DNA of 54,836 nt. It comes from Vibrio owensii CAIM 1854 = LMG 25443 (GTDB taxonomy: Bacteria > Pseudomonadota > Gammaproteobacteria > Enterobacterales > Vibrionaceae). The stretch covers positions 1-54,836 of the forward strand of contig NZ_JPRD01000037.1 of NCBI RefSeq assembly GCF_000817815.1, in the 5' to 3' direction. Below are positions 43,568 through 51,891 of this stretch, in pieces (the stretch's first letter is position 1; each line of letters begins with the position of its first letter). Position numbers and translations under genes: made by a program. The notes under the pieces are model-generated. The model had not been told where the DNA came from, ran no database searches, and was given only the letters and a program-made list of their open reading frames with translations.

Positions 43568-44293
43568 ATGACAGAAAGAAAGCAAGGCCGTAGAAGTGCT
43601 GAAGCCGCTGAGCAAACTAAGTGCCTGATTCTAAGAGTCGCGGCAGATATGTTCTGTGAGTTAGGGTACGAACGTGTCTCGCTTCGAAACATCAGTGAGA
43701 AGGCTGGTGTGTCCCATAGTTTGATTCGCCACCACTTCGGTAGCAAAGAGAAGATCTGGCAAGCCGTGAGTGATGGCATGGACGAATTCATGCAAAGCTA
43801 CATGGCGCAGTTGGTAAGCGAAATGCCAGCGAATACGCCATCGAATCAAAAAATCTACCTGTTCATGGTAAGAATGTTGGCGTTTGCACTCGTTAACCCG
43901 CACCCAGTTCAAATGATTGCCGATGCGATTCGCCAGGGCGACGATGCATTGCTGCAATACTTCTTAAGATCCAAAGATGAGTTCGCGGCGATCTTTACCG
44001 ACCTATTTGCTGACTACAACGTTGAATACCCAGAGCATCGTATTGATCAATGGGAATCAAAGTGGCAAATGCTGGTTTTTGCACATGGTGCGATTAGTCT
44101 AGCGCCTATGATGCAAGAGACGTGGCCAGAAGATGCAGACAATCGCGAAAAAATGCTGATCAACCACTGGGAATTGTTCAACACCATCATGGCAAGTCAG
44201 TTTAGCGTGAACAAAGAAGACATGATTCACCCAAGCAAACTGAGTGAAGTTGTGATTGAGATGTGTTGCCCTATCGAAGAACTCACCGCATAA
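43568..44293 (+). CDS. TetR-family regulator of the RND operon
   Basis: A 241-residue repressor. The N-terminal helix-turn-helix domain reads LILRVAADMFCELGYERVSL, then NISEKAGVSHSLIRHHFGSKEKIW. The remaining all-helical domain (about 70-215) is the ligand and dimer part. It is divergent from the two-adaptor RND operon, with a palindrome between them, so local repression relieved by pump substrates is expected. The ribosome-binding site is modest (GGGAA 11 nt upstream). A terminator follows. Confidence 0.92.
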   Translation: MTERKQGRRSAEAAEQTKCLILRVAADMFCELGYERVSLRNISEKAGVSHSLIRHHFGSKEKIWQAVSDGMDEFMQSYMAQLVSEMPANTPSNQKIYLFMVRMLAFALVNPHPVQMIADAIRQGDDALLQYFLRSKDEFAAIFTDLFADYNVEYPEHRIDQWESKWQMLVFAHGAISLAPMMQETWPEDADNREKMLINHWELFNTIMASQFSVNKEDMIHPSKLSEVVIEMCCPIEELTA

Positions 44294-44315
44294 GCAGCGC
44301 TTTCAAAAGAACATA

Positions 44316-44346
44316 AAAAATGCCGAGCACTGAGCTCGGCATTTTT
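44316..44346. terminator. Terminator of the TetR gene
   Basis: AAAAATGCCGAGC and GCTCGGCATTTTT pair perfectly over 13 bp with a 5-base loop. Tracts on both sides allow bidirectional use. Confidence 0.92.
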
Positions 44347-44424
44347 GTTTGTGCTTATCATTTCAGAGAGGAAACGGAATGGAACCTACTTCATAGTTGC
44401 TTATTCCTAACCGCGACACTGTAG

Positions 44425-44485
44425 TTATACAGCGCGTGGGAAGTAGATTCCTAGTCTCGCTTTGGCTCGCTGGAATGACGAGCTT
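44425..44485. repeat. Possible short palindromic intergenic repeat after gcvT
   Basis: GATTCC and GGAATGACG flank an imperfect hairpin (arms near 44447-44452 and 44471-44476) with CTCGC and GGCTCGC inside. The layout of ATTCC...GGAATGACG is like dispersed intergenic repeats of gamma-proteobacteria. Only one copy is in the window, so this is unproven. Confidence 0.3.
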
Positions 44486-44488
44486 TAA

Positions 44489-45607
44489 TTAACCACGGTA
44501 GTAGCGTTGTGGTACGAACGGCATTTTTTCTACCGTCATTGGTAGCATCTTGCCACGTACTTCTGCAAACAGCTCTGTACCGATAGCCGCTAGATCTGCG
44601 CGTACGTAACCCATTGATACTGGCTTACCTGCGTTAGGGCCTGCTGTACCACTGGTTACCACGCCAATCTTGTTACCGTCTGCATCGAACAGCTCAGCAC
44701 CTTCACGAACCGGTGCTTTAGTTTGACCAACCAAGCCAATACGCTTACGTGCAACGTCTTTCGTTTCGATCTGCTTAAGAATGATGTCAGCACCAGGGAA
44801 GCCACCTGCACGCTCGCCATCAGCGCGACGTACTTTTTGAATGCCCCATAGTAGGCTTGCTTCAACGGGCGTAGTTGTTGTGTCTAGGTCATGACCGTAC
44901 AGACACAGGCCACATTCAAGACGAAGTGAGTCACGAGCACCAAGGCCAATCCACTCTACTTCTTCTTCACCTGTGAGTTTACGAGCAAGCTCTTCTGCTT
45001 TGTCCGCAGGAACAGAGATTTCGTAACCGTCTTCGCCTGTGTAACCACTGCGAGAAACAATGCACTCAACGCCTAGTAGCTCAACTTTGCGAACATCCAT
45101 AAACAGCATCTCTGCTACTTCTGGTGCGAAACGCGCTAGTACTTCTGCCGCTTTAGGACCTTGAATCGCAAGCAGTGCGCGATCATCAATGATCTCTAGC
45201 TCGATGCCAGAAGGAAGATGCGCCTGAAGGTGTGCAATATCTTGCTCTTTACATGCTGCGTTCACAACAACAAACAGATGATCGCCAAGGTTAGCCACCA
45301 TCAAGTCGTCCATAATGCCGCCCTGCTCATTAGTAAAGAAAGCATAACGTTGCTTGCCCGCACCTAGGTCAACAATATCAACCGGAACCAGTGTCTCTAA
45401 GAACGCTGCTGCGCCATCACCAATCAAACGAAGTTGACCCATGTGAGAAACATCGAACAGACCTGCTGCATCACGAGTGTGTAAGTGTTCTTTCTTTACG
45501 CCTAGTGGGTATTGAACTGGCATGTCGTAACCCGCGAACGGGACCATCTTTGCGCCTACTTCAACATGAAGTGCATGCAGTGGTGTTTTCAGAAGTTCTT
45601 GAGTCAT
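44489..45607 (-). CDS. gcvT: Glycine cleavage system T protein
   Basis: A 372-residue aminomethyltransferase: FAGYDMPVQYP near the start, DVSHMGQLRL, IMDDLMVANLGDHLFVVVNAACKEQDIAHL, the THF-binding region SRSGYTGEDGYEI, and GLGARDSLRLECGLCLYGHDL. It moves the methylene group from H-protein-bound aminomethyl to THF and frees ammonia. The start at 45607 is chosen over 45619 because GGAG lies upstream of it. It is transcribed away from glyA-gcvH-gcvP, with the XRE-cupin regulator gene between. A PurR-type box and a candidate XRE operator lie about 220 bases upstream, before a terminator hairpin. Confidence 0.95.
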   Translation of the reverse strand: MTQELLKTPLHALHVEVGAKMVPFAGYDMPVQYPLGVKKEHLHTRDAAGLFDVSHMGQLRLIGDGAAAFLETLVPVDIVDLGAGKQRYAFFTNEQGGIMDDLMVANLGDHLFVVVNAACKEQDIAHLQAHLPSGIELEIIDDRALLAIQGPKAAEVLARFAPEVAEMLFMDVRKVELLGVECIVSRSGYTGEDGYEISVPADKAEELARKLTGEEEVEWIGLGARDSLRLECGLCLYGHDLDTTTTPVEASLLWGIQKVRRADGERAGGFPGADIILKQIETKDVARKRIGLVGQTKAPVREGAELFDADGNKIGVVTSGTAGPNAGKPVSMGYVRADLAAIGTELFAEVRGKMLPMTVEKMPFVPQRYYRG

Positions 45608-45633
45608 TTTCGTCTCCATTTAGATAGACCCGA

Positions 45634-45650
45634 GAATGCTGTCGGCATTC
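45634..45650 (-). other. Hairpin in the gcvT leader
   Basis: GAATGC and GCATTC pair around a 5-base loop, ending about 14 bases before the gcvT Shine-Dalgarno on the mRNA. It is short and its function is unknown. Confidence 0.4.
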
Positions 45651-45756
45651 AATGTGTTTCCAATAATAAACACGCTTAATTCAATTTTGCACGAACAAGA
45701 CATCGCTCGACTTTCAAAAGTGTGACTTTTAACATTTTAATCACAACAAAACGCAC

Positions 45757-45799
45757 AAAAAAGGCGCTCTGTTGAGTGAGATATCATCAACAGAGCGCC
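45757..45799 (-). terminator. Strong terminator between the XRE gene and gcvT
   Basis: On the minus strand GGCGCTCTGTTGA and TCAACAGAGCGCC form a perfect 13-bp stem with an 11-base loop, then T6. It can end the XRE transcript. It also lies downstream of the PurR-type box and CTATAGG site, so any transcript starting at those sites must read through it to reach gcvT. Confidence 0.9.
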
Positions 45800-45822
45800 A
45801 TCATAACGCATTCAAAACCGAT

Positions 45823-45850
45823 AGCAAACGTTTGCTTTCACTATAGGAAA
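45823..45850 (-). promoter_or_regulatory. PurR-type box and CTATAGG motif upstream of gcvT
   Basis: AGCAAACGTTTGCT (45823-45836) is a perfect 14-bp palindrome matching the PurR core. On the minus strand TATAGT (45845-45840) precedes it by 3 bases, the same geometry as in the fhs promoter, so this looks like a promoter with a PurR site at +1. The -35 is poor. CACTATAGGAAA (45839-45850) overlaps the -10 and shares CTATAGG with two sites before glyA. Confidence 0.6.
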
Positions 45851-45867
45851 TTTACAACTATTTATCA

Positions 45868-46491
45868 CTATTTGGCAGTCACCCACAAAATGTGCGCATC
45901 TTCCTCGCTCACACTGGTCAACATATGACCCATGTTCGCATCGTAATACACACTGTCGCCTTCGCTTAATACAACAGGCTCATAGAACTCAGAATAAAAC
46001 ATCACCTCACCTGATAAGATGAGTAAAAACTCTTCCCCATCATGGCGAACCCAATCTTTGTATTCGTCAAAACTACGGGCACGAATTTGGCTCTTAAAAG
46101 GCATCATTTTCTTATTGGAAAGTTGAGTCGCCAACAGCTCGTGTTCGTAGGTTTGGGTTGGGTGTGGTTTACCCTCTTTTTTCTTGGTTACATCTCTGCG
46201 CCCTGTCGCGACCTTTTTTCTAGGCGGCTCAAACAGTTGCGGCATATCAATTTGTAAGCCATGCGCTAACTTTTGCATCGCTTGGAACGTCGGAGAAATC
46301 TGTTCATTCTCAATCTTACTTAGCGTAGAACGCGCAAGGCCAGTTCGTTGGCTCGCCTCTTCTAGCGTAATACCAAGTTTAGAGCGGATATCTTTAATGC
46401 GCTGACCGAGCTTAAGTGGTTCAATATTTTGGTCTTGCTGCTCTTTCGCCAACGTCATTGACGGGTATTCATCGTAAATACTTTCTGCCAT
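45868..46491 (-). CDS. XRE-family regulator with cupin sensor domain
   Basis: A 207-residue regulator. Residues about 28-85 are a lambda-type helix-turn-helix (LGQRIKDIRSKLGITLEEAS, GLARSTLSKIENEQISPTF). A basic linker (PPRKKVATGRRDVTKKK) follows. Residues about 135-205 form a cupin barrel (HDGEEFLLILSGEVMFY, LSEGDSVYYDANMGHML) for a small ligand. It sits between gcvT and glyA, matching the regulator in the V. cholerae gcv locus as I remember it. Glycine, serine or a folate derivative is a natural effector, but this is inference. GAGGG precedes the ATG. Confidence 0.9.
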   Translation of the reverse strand: MAESIYDEYPSMTLAKEQQDQNIEPLKLGQRIKDIRSKLGITLEEASQRTGLARSTLSKIENEQISPTFQAMQKLAHGLQIDMPQLFEPPRKKVATGRRDVTKKKEGKPHPTQTYEHELLATQLSNKKMMPFKSQIRARSFDEYKDWVRHDGEEFLLILSGEVMFYSEFYEPVVLSEGDSVYYDANMGHMLTSVSEEDAHILWVTAK

Positions 46492-46542
46492 AAATCCCTC
46501 TGTAAATATCCTTTATTCCTTCCTATTAGCATTGTGCATGAA

Positions 46543-46565
46543 GCCTATAGTGGATAAAAGTCCAC
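46543..46565. promoter_or_regulatory. CTATAG motif and GTGGA inverted repeat before the XRE gene
   Basis: GCCTATAGTGGA (46543-46554) reads TCCACTATAGGC on the other strand, sharing CACTATAGG with the site upstream of gcvT. It overlaps GTGGATAAAAGTCCAC, an inverted repeat with 5-bp arms (46550-46565). It lies 52 bases upstream of the XRE start, fitting autoregulation. Confidence 0.5.
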
Positions 46566-46610
46566 CGAGTTAATTAAAGCGTGCTCTTGTTAACAAAACC
46601 AGAAATCTCG

Positions 46611-46660
46611 TTTCCTATAGGAAATTTTTGGTTGATTGTTCGTGCCGCAAGCGCTATGTT
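46611..46660 (+). promoter_or_regulatory. glyA promoter with palindromic operator TTTCCTATAGGAAA
   Basis: A perfect 14-bp palindrome, TTTCCTATAGGAAA (46611-46624), lies 7 bases upstream of TTGATT (46632-46637), which with TATGTT (46655-46660) and a 17-base spacer makes a plausible promoter reading toward glyA. The palindrome is the best copy of the CTATAGG motif family around the XRE-cupin gene. The transcript would carry a leader of about 200 bases (46661-46870). That leader has some short hairpins, such as GCCC/GGGC, but no riboswitch I recognise. Confidence 0.55.
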
Positions 46661-46870
46661 ACCAACTTGTTAGATGTAGAGATGCACATTTCCGTAAGAG
46701 ATTGGACAAGAGAAACCACAATCCGACGGAGTTTTGCCCACTTATTCGGGCCGAAAGTTCACTCTGTTCTGCTATGCAGTTCAGCTGTTTTGAGGACAAA
46801 TGAGCCACCATCGCAATCAAACAACTATTTCTACTGCGGGTTCATTTTCAGATTTGGAAGGTCAACTACC

Positions 46871-48166
46871 ATGAACAAGAGTTACCCTAACCACAGCTTG
46901 GAAAACTTTTTCTCTACCAACCTCTCTGCGACAGATGACGCTGTCTTTGCTGGAATTCAGGCAGAATTCGCTCGCCAAAACGAACAAATCGAACTTATCG
47001 CTTCTGAGAACATCGTTTCTAAAGCGGTAATGCAAGCTCAAGGCACATGCCTAACAAACAAATACGCTGAAGGTTACCCAGGTCGCCGTTACTATGGTGG
47101 TTGTGAGCACGTAGATACAGTGGAAGCCATTGCTATCGAACGCGCGAAAAAACTTTTCAATTGTGAATACGCAAACGTTCAACCACACTCAGGCGCACAA
47201 GCAAACGGCGCAGTAAAACTGGCACTACTTCAGCCTGGCGACACCATTCTTGGTATGTCTCTAGACGCAGGTGGCCACCTAACACACGGTGCTCGCCCTG
47301 CACTTTCTGGTAAATGGTTTAACGCAGTTCAATACGGCGTTGACCGCGAAACACTAGAAATCAACTACGACGACGTTCGCCAACTGGCACTTGAGCACCA
47401 ACCTAAAATGATCATCGCAGGCGGTAGTGCCATTCCACGTACTATCGACTTCGCAAAATTCCGTGAAATCGCAGATGAAGTAAACGCGATTCTTATGGTC
47501 GACATGGCACACATTGCCGGTCTTATCGCAACAGGCGCGCACCCTAGCCCGCTTCCTCACGCACACGTTGTTACAACCACAACGCACAAAACATTGCGTG
47601 GCCCACGTGGCGGTATGATTCTGACCAACCACGAAGACATCATTAAGAAAATCAACTCAGCGGTATTCCCAGGTCTACAAGGCGGCCCACTGATGCACGT
47701 GATTGCTTCTAAAGCAGTGGCGTTCGGTGAGGCGCTTGGTCCTGAATTCAAAACTTATATTGATTCAGTGATCAACAACGCAAAAGTTCTGGCGGAAGTA
47801 TTGCAAACTCGCGGTTGCGACATCGTAACCGGTGGTACAGACACGCACTTGATGCTGGTTGACCTTCGCCCTAAAGGCTTGAAAGGTAACAAAGCAGAAG
47901 AAGCACTAGAGCGTGCAGGTATCACGTGTAACAAAAATGGCATCCCATTCGACACAGAGAAGCCTATGATTACATCGGGCATCCGTTTAGGAACGCCTGC
48001 GGGTACAAGCCGCGGCTTTGGCGCTGAAGAATTCAAACTCATCGGTAATTGGATTGGTGACGTACTGGACGGATTGGTGAACAACCCTGAAGGTGACGCA
48101 GAAGTAGAAAAACGCGTACGTAAGCAAGTGAAAGAGCTTTGCAGTCGTTACCCTCTTTACCAATAA
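46871..48166 (+). CDS. glyA: Serine hydroxymethyltransferase
   Basis: A 431-residue PLP enzyme that interconverts serine and glycine with THF. Landmarks: EQIELIASENIVSKAV, YAEGYPGRRYYGGCEHVD, PHSGAQANGAVKLALL and the PLP lysine at 240 (VTTTTHKTLRGPRGG). The frame is open for 81 more codons upstream, but those have no homology and cross the leader; GGAAGG before the ATG at 46871 fixes the start. It is the chromosome-2 type copy and is followed 51 bases later by gcvH. The product methylene-THF links it to gcvT and fhs. Confidence 0.95.
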   Translation: MNKSYPNHSLENFFSTNLSATDDAVFAGIQAEFARQNEQIELIASENIVSKAVMQAQGTCLTNKYAEGYPGRRYYGGCEHVDTVEAIAIERAKKLFNCEYANVQPHSGAQANGAVKLALLQPGDTILGMSLDAGGHLTHGARPALSGKWFNAVQYGVDRETLEINYDDVRQLALEHQPKMIIAGGSAIPRTIDFAKFREIADEVNAILMVDMAHIAGLIATGAHPSPLPHAHVVTTTTHKTLRGPRGGMILTNHEDIIKKINSAVFPGLQGGPLMHVIASKAVAFGEALGPEFKTYIDSVINNAKVLAEVLQTRGCDIVTGGTDTHLMLVDLRPKGLKGNKAEEALERAGITCNKNGIPFDTEKPMITSGIRLGTPAGTSRGFGAEEFKLIGNWIGDVLDGLVNNPEGDAEVEKRVRKQVKELCSRYPLYQ

Positions 48167-48217
48167 AAGATTTATTAAATCAGAAACTATCCTGACAAGT
48201 TATTTGGAGATTAAGCA

Positions 48218-48598
48218 ATGGACAAAACACTGAAGTTTACAGATAGCCACGAGTGGGTACGTGACAACGGTGACGGCACAGTAACTATCGGTATTTCAGA
48301 GCACGCTCAAGAGATGCTAGGTGACGTAGTTTTCGTTGACCTACCAGACGTGGAAGATGAAGTCGAAGCGGGCGAAAGCTTTTCTTTGGTTGAGTCAGTA
48401 AAAGCAGCTTCAGACATCTACTCACCAATCACAGGCGAAGTAGTTGAAATCAACGAAGAGCTAGAAGACAGCCCAGAGCTAATCAACGAAGAACCATACG
48501 AAGGTGGTTGGATTGTGAAAGTGAAGCTTTCAAACCCATCTGAGTTGGATGACTTAAAAGATGCGGAAGAATACCTAAGCTCTATCGAAGAAGAGTAA
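48218..48598 (+). CDS. gcvH: Glycine cleavage system H protein
   Basis: A 126-residue lipoyl carrier. The lipoyl lysine is K62 in LVESVKAASDIYSP, and the start KFTDSHEWVRDNGDGTVTIG and end EEYLSSIEEE match the family. It shuttles the aminomethyl group from GcvP to GcvT and electrons to the L protein. TTTGGAG precedes the ATG. It is downstream of glyA in the same direction and 129 bases before gcvP, with a terminator hairpin in that gap. Confidence 0.96.
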   Translation: MDKTLKFTDSHEWVRDNGDGTVTIGISEHAQEMLGDVVFVDLPDVEDEVEAGESFSLVESVKAASDIYSPITGEVVEINEELEDSPELINEEPYEGGWIVKVKLSNPSELDDLKDAEEYLSSIEEE

Positions 48599-48611
48599 TT
48601 AGGATGAGACG

Positions 48612-48653
48612 AAAGCTGTCCCCTAGCATAACGATTAGTGGACAGCTTTTTTT
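48612..48653 (+). terminator. Terminator between gcvH and gcvP
   Basis: AAAGCTGTCC and GGACAGCTTT pair over 10 bp, extended by CTA/TAG, then a T-run, beginning 14 bases after the gcvH stop. A TATAAT at 48667-48672 follows, but without a good -35. gcvP therefore either has its own promoter or depends on read-through. Confidence 0.75.
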
Positions 48654-48727
48654 CTAGGTTCGGACGTATAATTTAATTTATCAGTAACGCAAATCCGTTA
48701 CCCGAGCCAAGGAGTAGGTAAAGGACA

Positions 48728-51592
48728 ATGACTGAATTACTTCAAAGCCTCAGCACACAAAACGAGTTCGTTGCTCGCCACAATGGACCAAACAAATCTG
48801 ACCAACAGAAAATGTTGGAAGCGATTAACGCAGTTAGCCTAGATTCGCTTATCGACGAAACCGTACCAGCACAAATTCGCCTAGAGCAGCCAATGAGCTT
48901 GGCAGAAGCGAAAAGCGAAGCAGACATGCTGGCAGCAATGCGTGAGTTCGCCGATCAGAACCAAGTTAAACGTACATTCATTGGTCAGGGTTACTACAAC
49001 ACCTTCACGCCAAACGTAATCCTACGTAACGTGATGGAAAACCCGGGCTGGTACACCGCTTACACCCCTTACCAACCAGAGATCTCACAAGGTCGTCTAG
49101 AAGCGCTTCTAAACTACCAACAAATGGTGATGGATCTTACTGGTATGGAAATCGCGAACGCATCTTTGCTTGATGAAGCAACGGCAGCGGCAGAAGCGAT
49201 GACACTTTGTAAGCGTGCGGGTAAGAGCAAGAGTAACGTATTCTTCGTTGCTGACGACGTTCACCCACAAACCATCGAAGTGGTAAAAACTCGTGCGAAA
49301 TTCATCGGCTTTGAAGTACTAGTTGGTTCTCTAGAATCACTACCAGAGCAAGACGTATTCGGCGCGCTAGTTCAATACCCAGGCACAACAGGTGAAGTTC
49401 GTGACCTAACGGACATCATCGCAAAAGCGCAAGCGAACAAAACGCTAGTAACCGTAGCAACTGACCTATTGGCTTCTGCCCTACTCAAACCAGCGGGTGA
49501 AATGGGTGCAGACGTAGCAATCGGCTCGGCACAACGTTTCGGCGTTCCTATGGGTTACGGCGGTCCACACGCAGCCTTCATGGCAACACGTGACAAGCAC
49601 AAACGTACAATGCCAGGTCGTGTTATCGGTGTTTCTATCGATACCAACGGCAACCAAGCACTGCGCATGGCAATGCAAACACGTGAGCAGCACATCCGTC
49701 GTGAAAAAGCGACATCAAACATCTGTACCGCTCAAGCTCTACTAGCGAACATGGCGTCTTTCTACGCGGTTTACCACGGCGCAGAAGGTCTACGCACGAT
49801 TGCTCGTCGTACGCACCACATGACCGCTATCCTAGCTGCCGGCCTAACTAAAGGCGGCTTCGAGCTTGCTCACAACAGCTTCTTCGACACCATTACCATC
49901 AATACTGGTGCACAAACTGAAGACCTATACGCAAAAGCACTAGCAGCAGACATCAACCTACGTAAGTTGGGTACTCAGCTAGGTGTAAGCTTCGACGAAA
50001 CCACAACCGTGGCAGACGTAGAATCCCTATTCGCAGTATTCGGTGTGAAAGAAGAAGTCGCAGCACTATCAGCGGAAATTGCAGGCAACGAGTTTGCAGC
50101 GATTCCAGAAGCACTGCGCCGCACAACAGAATACCTAACGCACCCTGTGTTTAACACGCACCACAGCGAAACACAGATGATGCGTTACCTAAAACAGCTA
50201 GAGAACAAAGACTTCTCGCTAACGCACGGCATGATCCCACTGGGCAGCTGTACGATGAAGCTGAACGCAGCAGCAGAGATGATTCCAGTAACTTGGCCTG
50301 AGTTTGGTTCGATCCACCCGTTCGCACCAGCAGAACAAGCAGCCGGTTACGCAGCACTAGCAAAAGATCTTAAAGAGAAGCTATGTGAAATCACAGGCTA
50401 CGACGCATTCTCACTGCAACCAAACTCTGGTGCATCTGGTGAGTACGCAGGTCTTATCGCGATTCAACGCTACCACGAAAGCCGTGGCGAAGGTCACCGC
50501 AACGTATGTTTGATCCCAAGCTCTGCGCACGGTACTAACCCTGCGACAGCATCTATGGTGTCAATGAAAGTGGTTGTGGTTAAGTGTGATGAAGAAGGCA
50601 ACATCGACATCGACGACCTAGCAGCGAAAATCGAGAAGCACAAAGACAACCTATCAAGCATCATGATCACTTACCCTTCTACGCACGGCGTATACGAAGA
50701 GCAAGTGAAAGAAGTGTGTGAAATGGTTCATGCCGCGGGCGGTCAGGTTTACCTAGACGGCGCAAACATGAACGCACAGGTTGGTCTAACAACGCCGGGC
50801 TTCATCGGCTCAGACGTTTCTCACCTAAACCTACACAAAACCTTCTGTATCCCACACGGTGGTGGCGGTCCGGGCATGGGCCCTATCGGTGTTAAATCGC
50901 ACCTAGCGCCTTTCCTACCAGGTCACATTGAAAACGGTGCAGACGGCGAAAACTTCGCAGTATCCGCAGCGGATATGGGTAGCGCGTCTATCCTGCCTAT
51001 CTCTTGGGCTTACATCGCAATGATGGGCGAAGCTGGCCTAACAGACGCAACGAAAGTAGCGATTCTGAACGCGAACTACGTGATGGAGCAATTACGCCCT
51101 CACTACCCTGTTCTTTACCGTGGCTCAAACGGCCGTGTAGCGCACGAATGTATTATCGACATTCGTCCACTAAAAGAAGAAACAGGCATCAGCGAAGAAG
51201 ATATCGCGAAGCGTCTAATGGACTACGGTTTCCACGCACCAACTATGTCGTTCCCTGTAGCGGGCACGCTAATGGTTGAGCCAACAGAATCGGAAGACCT
51301 AGAAGAGCTAGACCGCTTCTGTGATGCGATGATCGCAATCCGTGAAGAGATGACGAAGGTTAAGAACGGTGAATGGCCGCTAGATAACAACCCACTTGTT
51401 AACGCGCCACACACTCAAGTTGACCTAGCGAAAGAAGAATGGGATCGCCCTTACTCTCGTGAGCTTGGCTGCTTCCCTTCTAAAGCAACCAAATCTTGGA
51501 AGTACTGGCCAACAGTAAACCGCGTAGATAACGTATACGGCGACCGTAACTTAATCTGCTCGTGCCCAAGCATTGATAACTACGAAGATTAA
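48728..51592 (+). CDS. gcvP: Glycine dehydrogenase (decarboxylating), P protein
   Basis: A 954-residue homodimer-type P protein with two similar halves. The active half has the PLP lysine at 704 (SHLNLHKTFCIPHGGGGPGMG), after PNSGASGEYAGLIAIQRYH and SSAHGTNPATASM. The N-terminal half starts RHNGPNKSDQQKMLEAI. It decarboxylates glycine and loads the aminomethyl group on GcvH. GGAGTAGGTAAAGGAC lies before the ATG. It is the last core gene before the accessory cassette region and ends in a clear terminator. Confidence 0.97.
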   Translation: MTELLQSLSTQNEFVARHNGPNKSDQQKMLEAINAVSLDSLIDETVPAQIRLEQPMSLAEAKSEADMLAAMREFADQNQVKRTFIGQGYYNTFTPNVILRNVMENPGWYTAYTPYQPEISQGRLEALLNYQQMVMDLTGMEIANASLLDEATAAAEAMTLCKRAGKSKSNVFFVADDVHPQTIEVVKTRAKFIGFEVLVGSLESLPEQDVFGALVQYPGTTGEVRDLTDIIAKAQANKTLVTVATDLLASALLKPAGEMGADVAIGSAQRFGVPMGYGGPHAAFMATRDKHKRTMPGRVIGVSIDTNGNQALRMAMQTREQHIRREKATSNICTAQALLANMASFYAVYHGAEGLRTIARRTHHMTAILAAGLTKGGFELAHNSFFDTITINTGAQTEDLYAKALAADINLRKLGTQLGVSFDETTTVADVESLFAVFGVKEEVAALSAEIAGNEFAAIPEALRRTTEYLTHPVFNTHHSETQMMRYLKQLENKDFSLTHGMIPLGSCTMKLNAAAEMIPVTWPEFGSIHPFAPAEQAAGYAALAKDLKEKLCEITGYDAFSLQPNSGASGEYAGLIAIQRYHESRGEGHRNVCLIPSSAHGTNPATASMVSMKVVVVKCDEEGNIDIDDLAAKIEKHKDNLSSIMITYPSTHGVYEEQVKEVCEMVHAAGGQVYLDGANMNAQVGLTTPGFIGSDVSHLNLHKTFCIPHGGGGPGMGPIGVKSHLAPFLPGHIENGADGENFAVSAADMGSASILPISWAYIAMMGEAGLTDATKVAILNANYVMEQLRPHYPVLYRGSNGRVAHECIIDIRPLKEETGISEEDIAKRLMDYGFHAPTMSFPVAGTLMVEPTESEDLEELDRFCDAMIAIREEMTKVKNGEWPLDNNPLVNAPHTQVDLAKEEWDRPYSRELGCFPSKATKSWKYWPTVNRVDNVYGDRNLICSCPSIDNYED

Positions 51593-51614
51593 TTTTTGTA
51601 GCATCTAAATAGAC

Positions 51615-51640
51615 AAAGGCGAACCGATTGGTTCGCCTTT
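51615..51640 (+). terminator. Terminator of gcvP
   Basis: AAAGGCGAACC and GGTTCGCCTTT form a perfect 11-bp stem with a GATT loop, then CTGTTTTT. Confidence 0.92.
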
Positions 51641-51743
51641 CTGTTTTTGGGTTAGACCTGTCAAACTTAGTTTTGGACAATCGCTAATCAGGTGCTTTAT
51701 TAATTTTAACGAGATAAGTATAACACTGGGTATTGGAAGCTGT

Positions 51744-51874
51744 TAGGCAAAGCTAGATCTCATTTATATCCCCTCAGTAACGCAATATCGATGCCGCAGC
51801 ATACAACCTTAAACACTAAACGAAACAAATAGTGGAAATACCACGCCTTGGGAATCACTCTTAAACAGTTAGGC
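51744..51874 (-). other. VCR-like attC site 1 (degenerate)
   Basis: Read on the minus strand it starts GCCTAACTGTTTAAGAGTGA, with GCCTAAC matching the attC R-box RYYYAAC, and continues ATTCCCAAGGCGTGG, the diverged counterpart of the VCR block GATTCGCAACGCGTGG. The far half keeps TTGCGTTACTGAGGGG but ends without a clear complementary box. GTTAGGC occurs on the plus strand at both 51744-51750 and 51868-51874, 124 bases apart. It sits just after the 423-codon gene, where a cassette's attC is expected. The 100 bases between the gcvP terminator and this element show nothing else. Confidence 0.6.
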
Positions 51875-51891
51875 GGAGTAAATAAGGGAAG

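Noticed and set aside
45690..45760. CRP site in the gcvT leader (TGTGA...TCACA)
   Set aside because: The half-sites are 15 bases apart instead of 6.
46628..46870. In-frame extension of glyA by 81 codons
   Set aside because: The extension has no homology, starts at a weak codon and crosses the leader. The ATG at 46871 with GGAAGG before it gives the normal SHMT length.
46621..46870. Glycine riboswitch upstream of glyA, or in the gcvT leader
   Set aside because: I looked for the aptamer core (GGAGAG, a GCCGAAGGNGCAA-like block and CTCTCAGG). Only scattered fragments such as GCCGAAAG are present and they do not form the aptamer order. An Rfam RF00504 scan would settle it.
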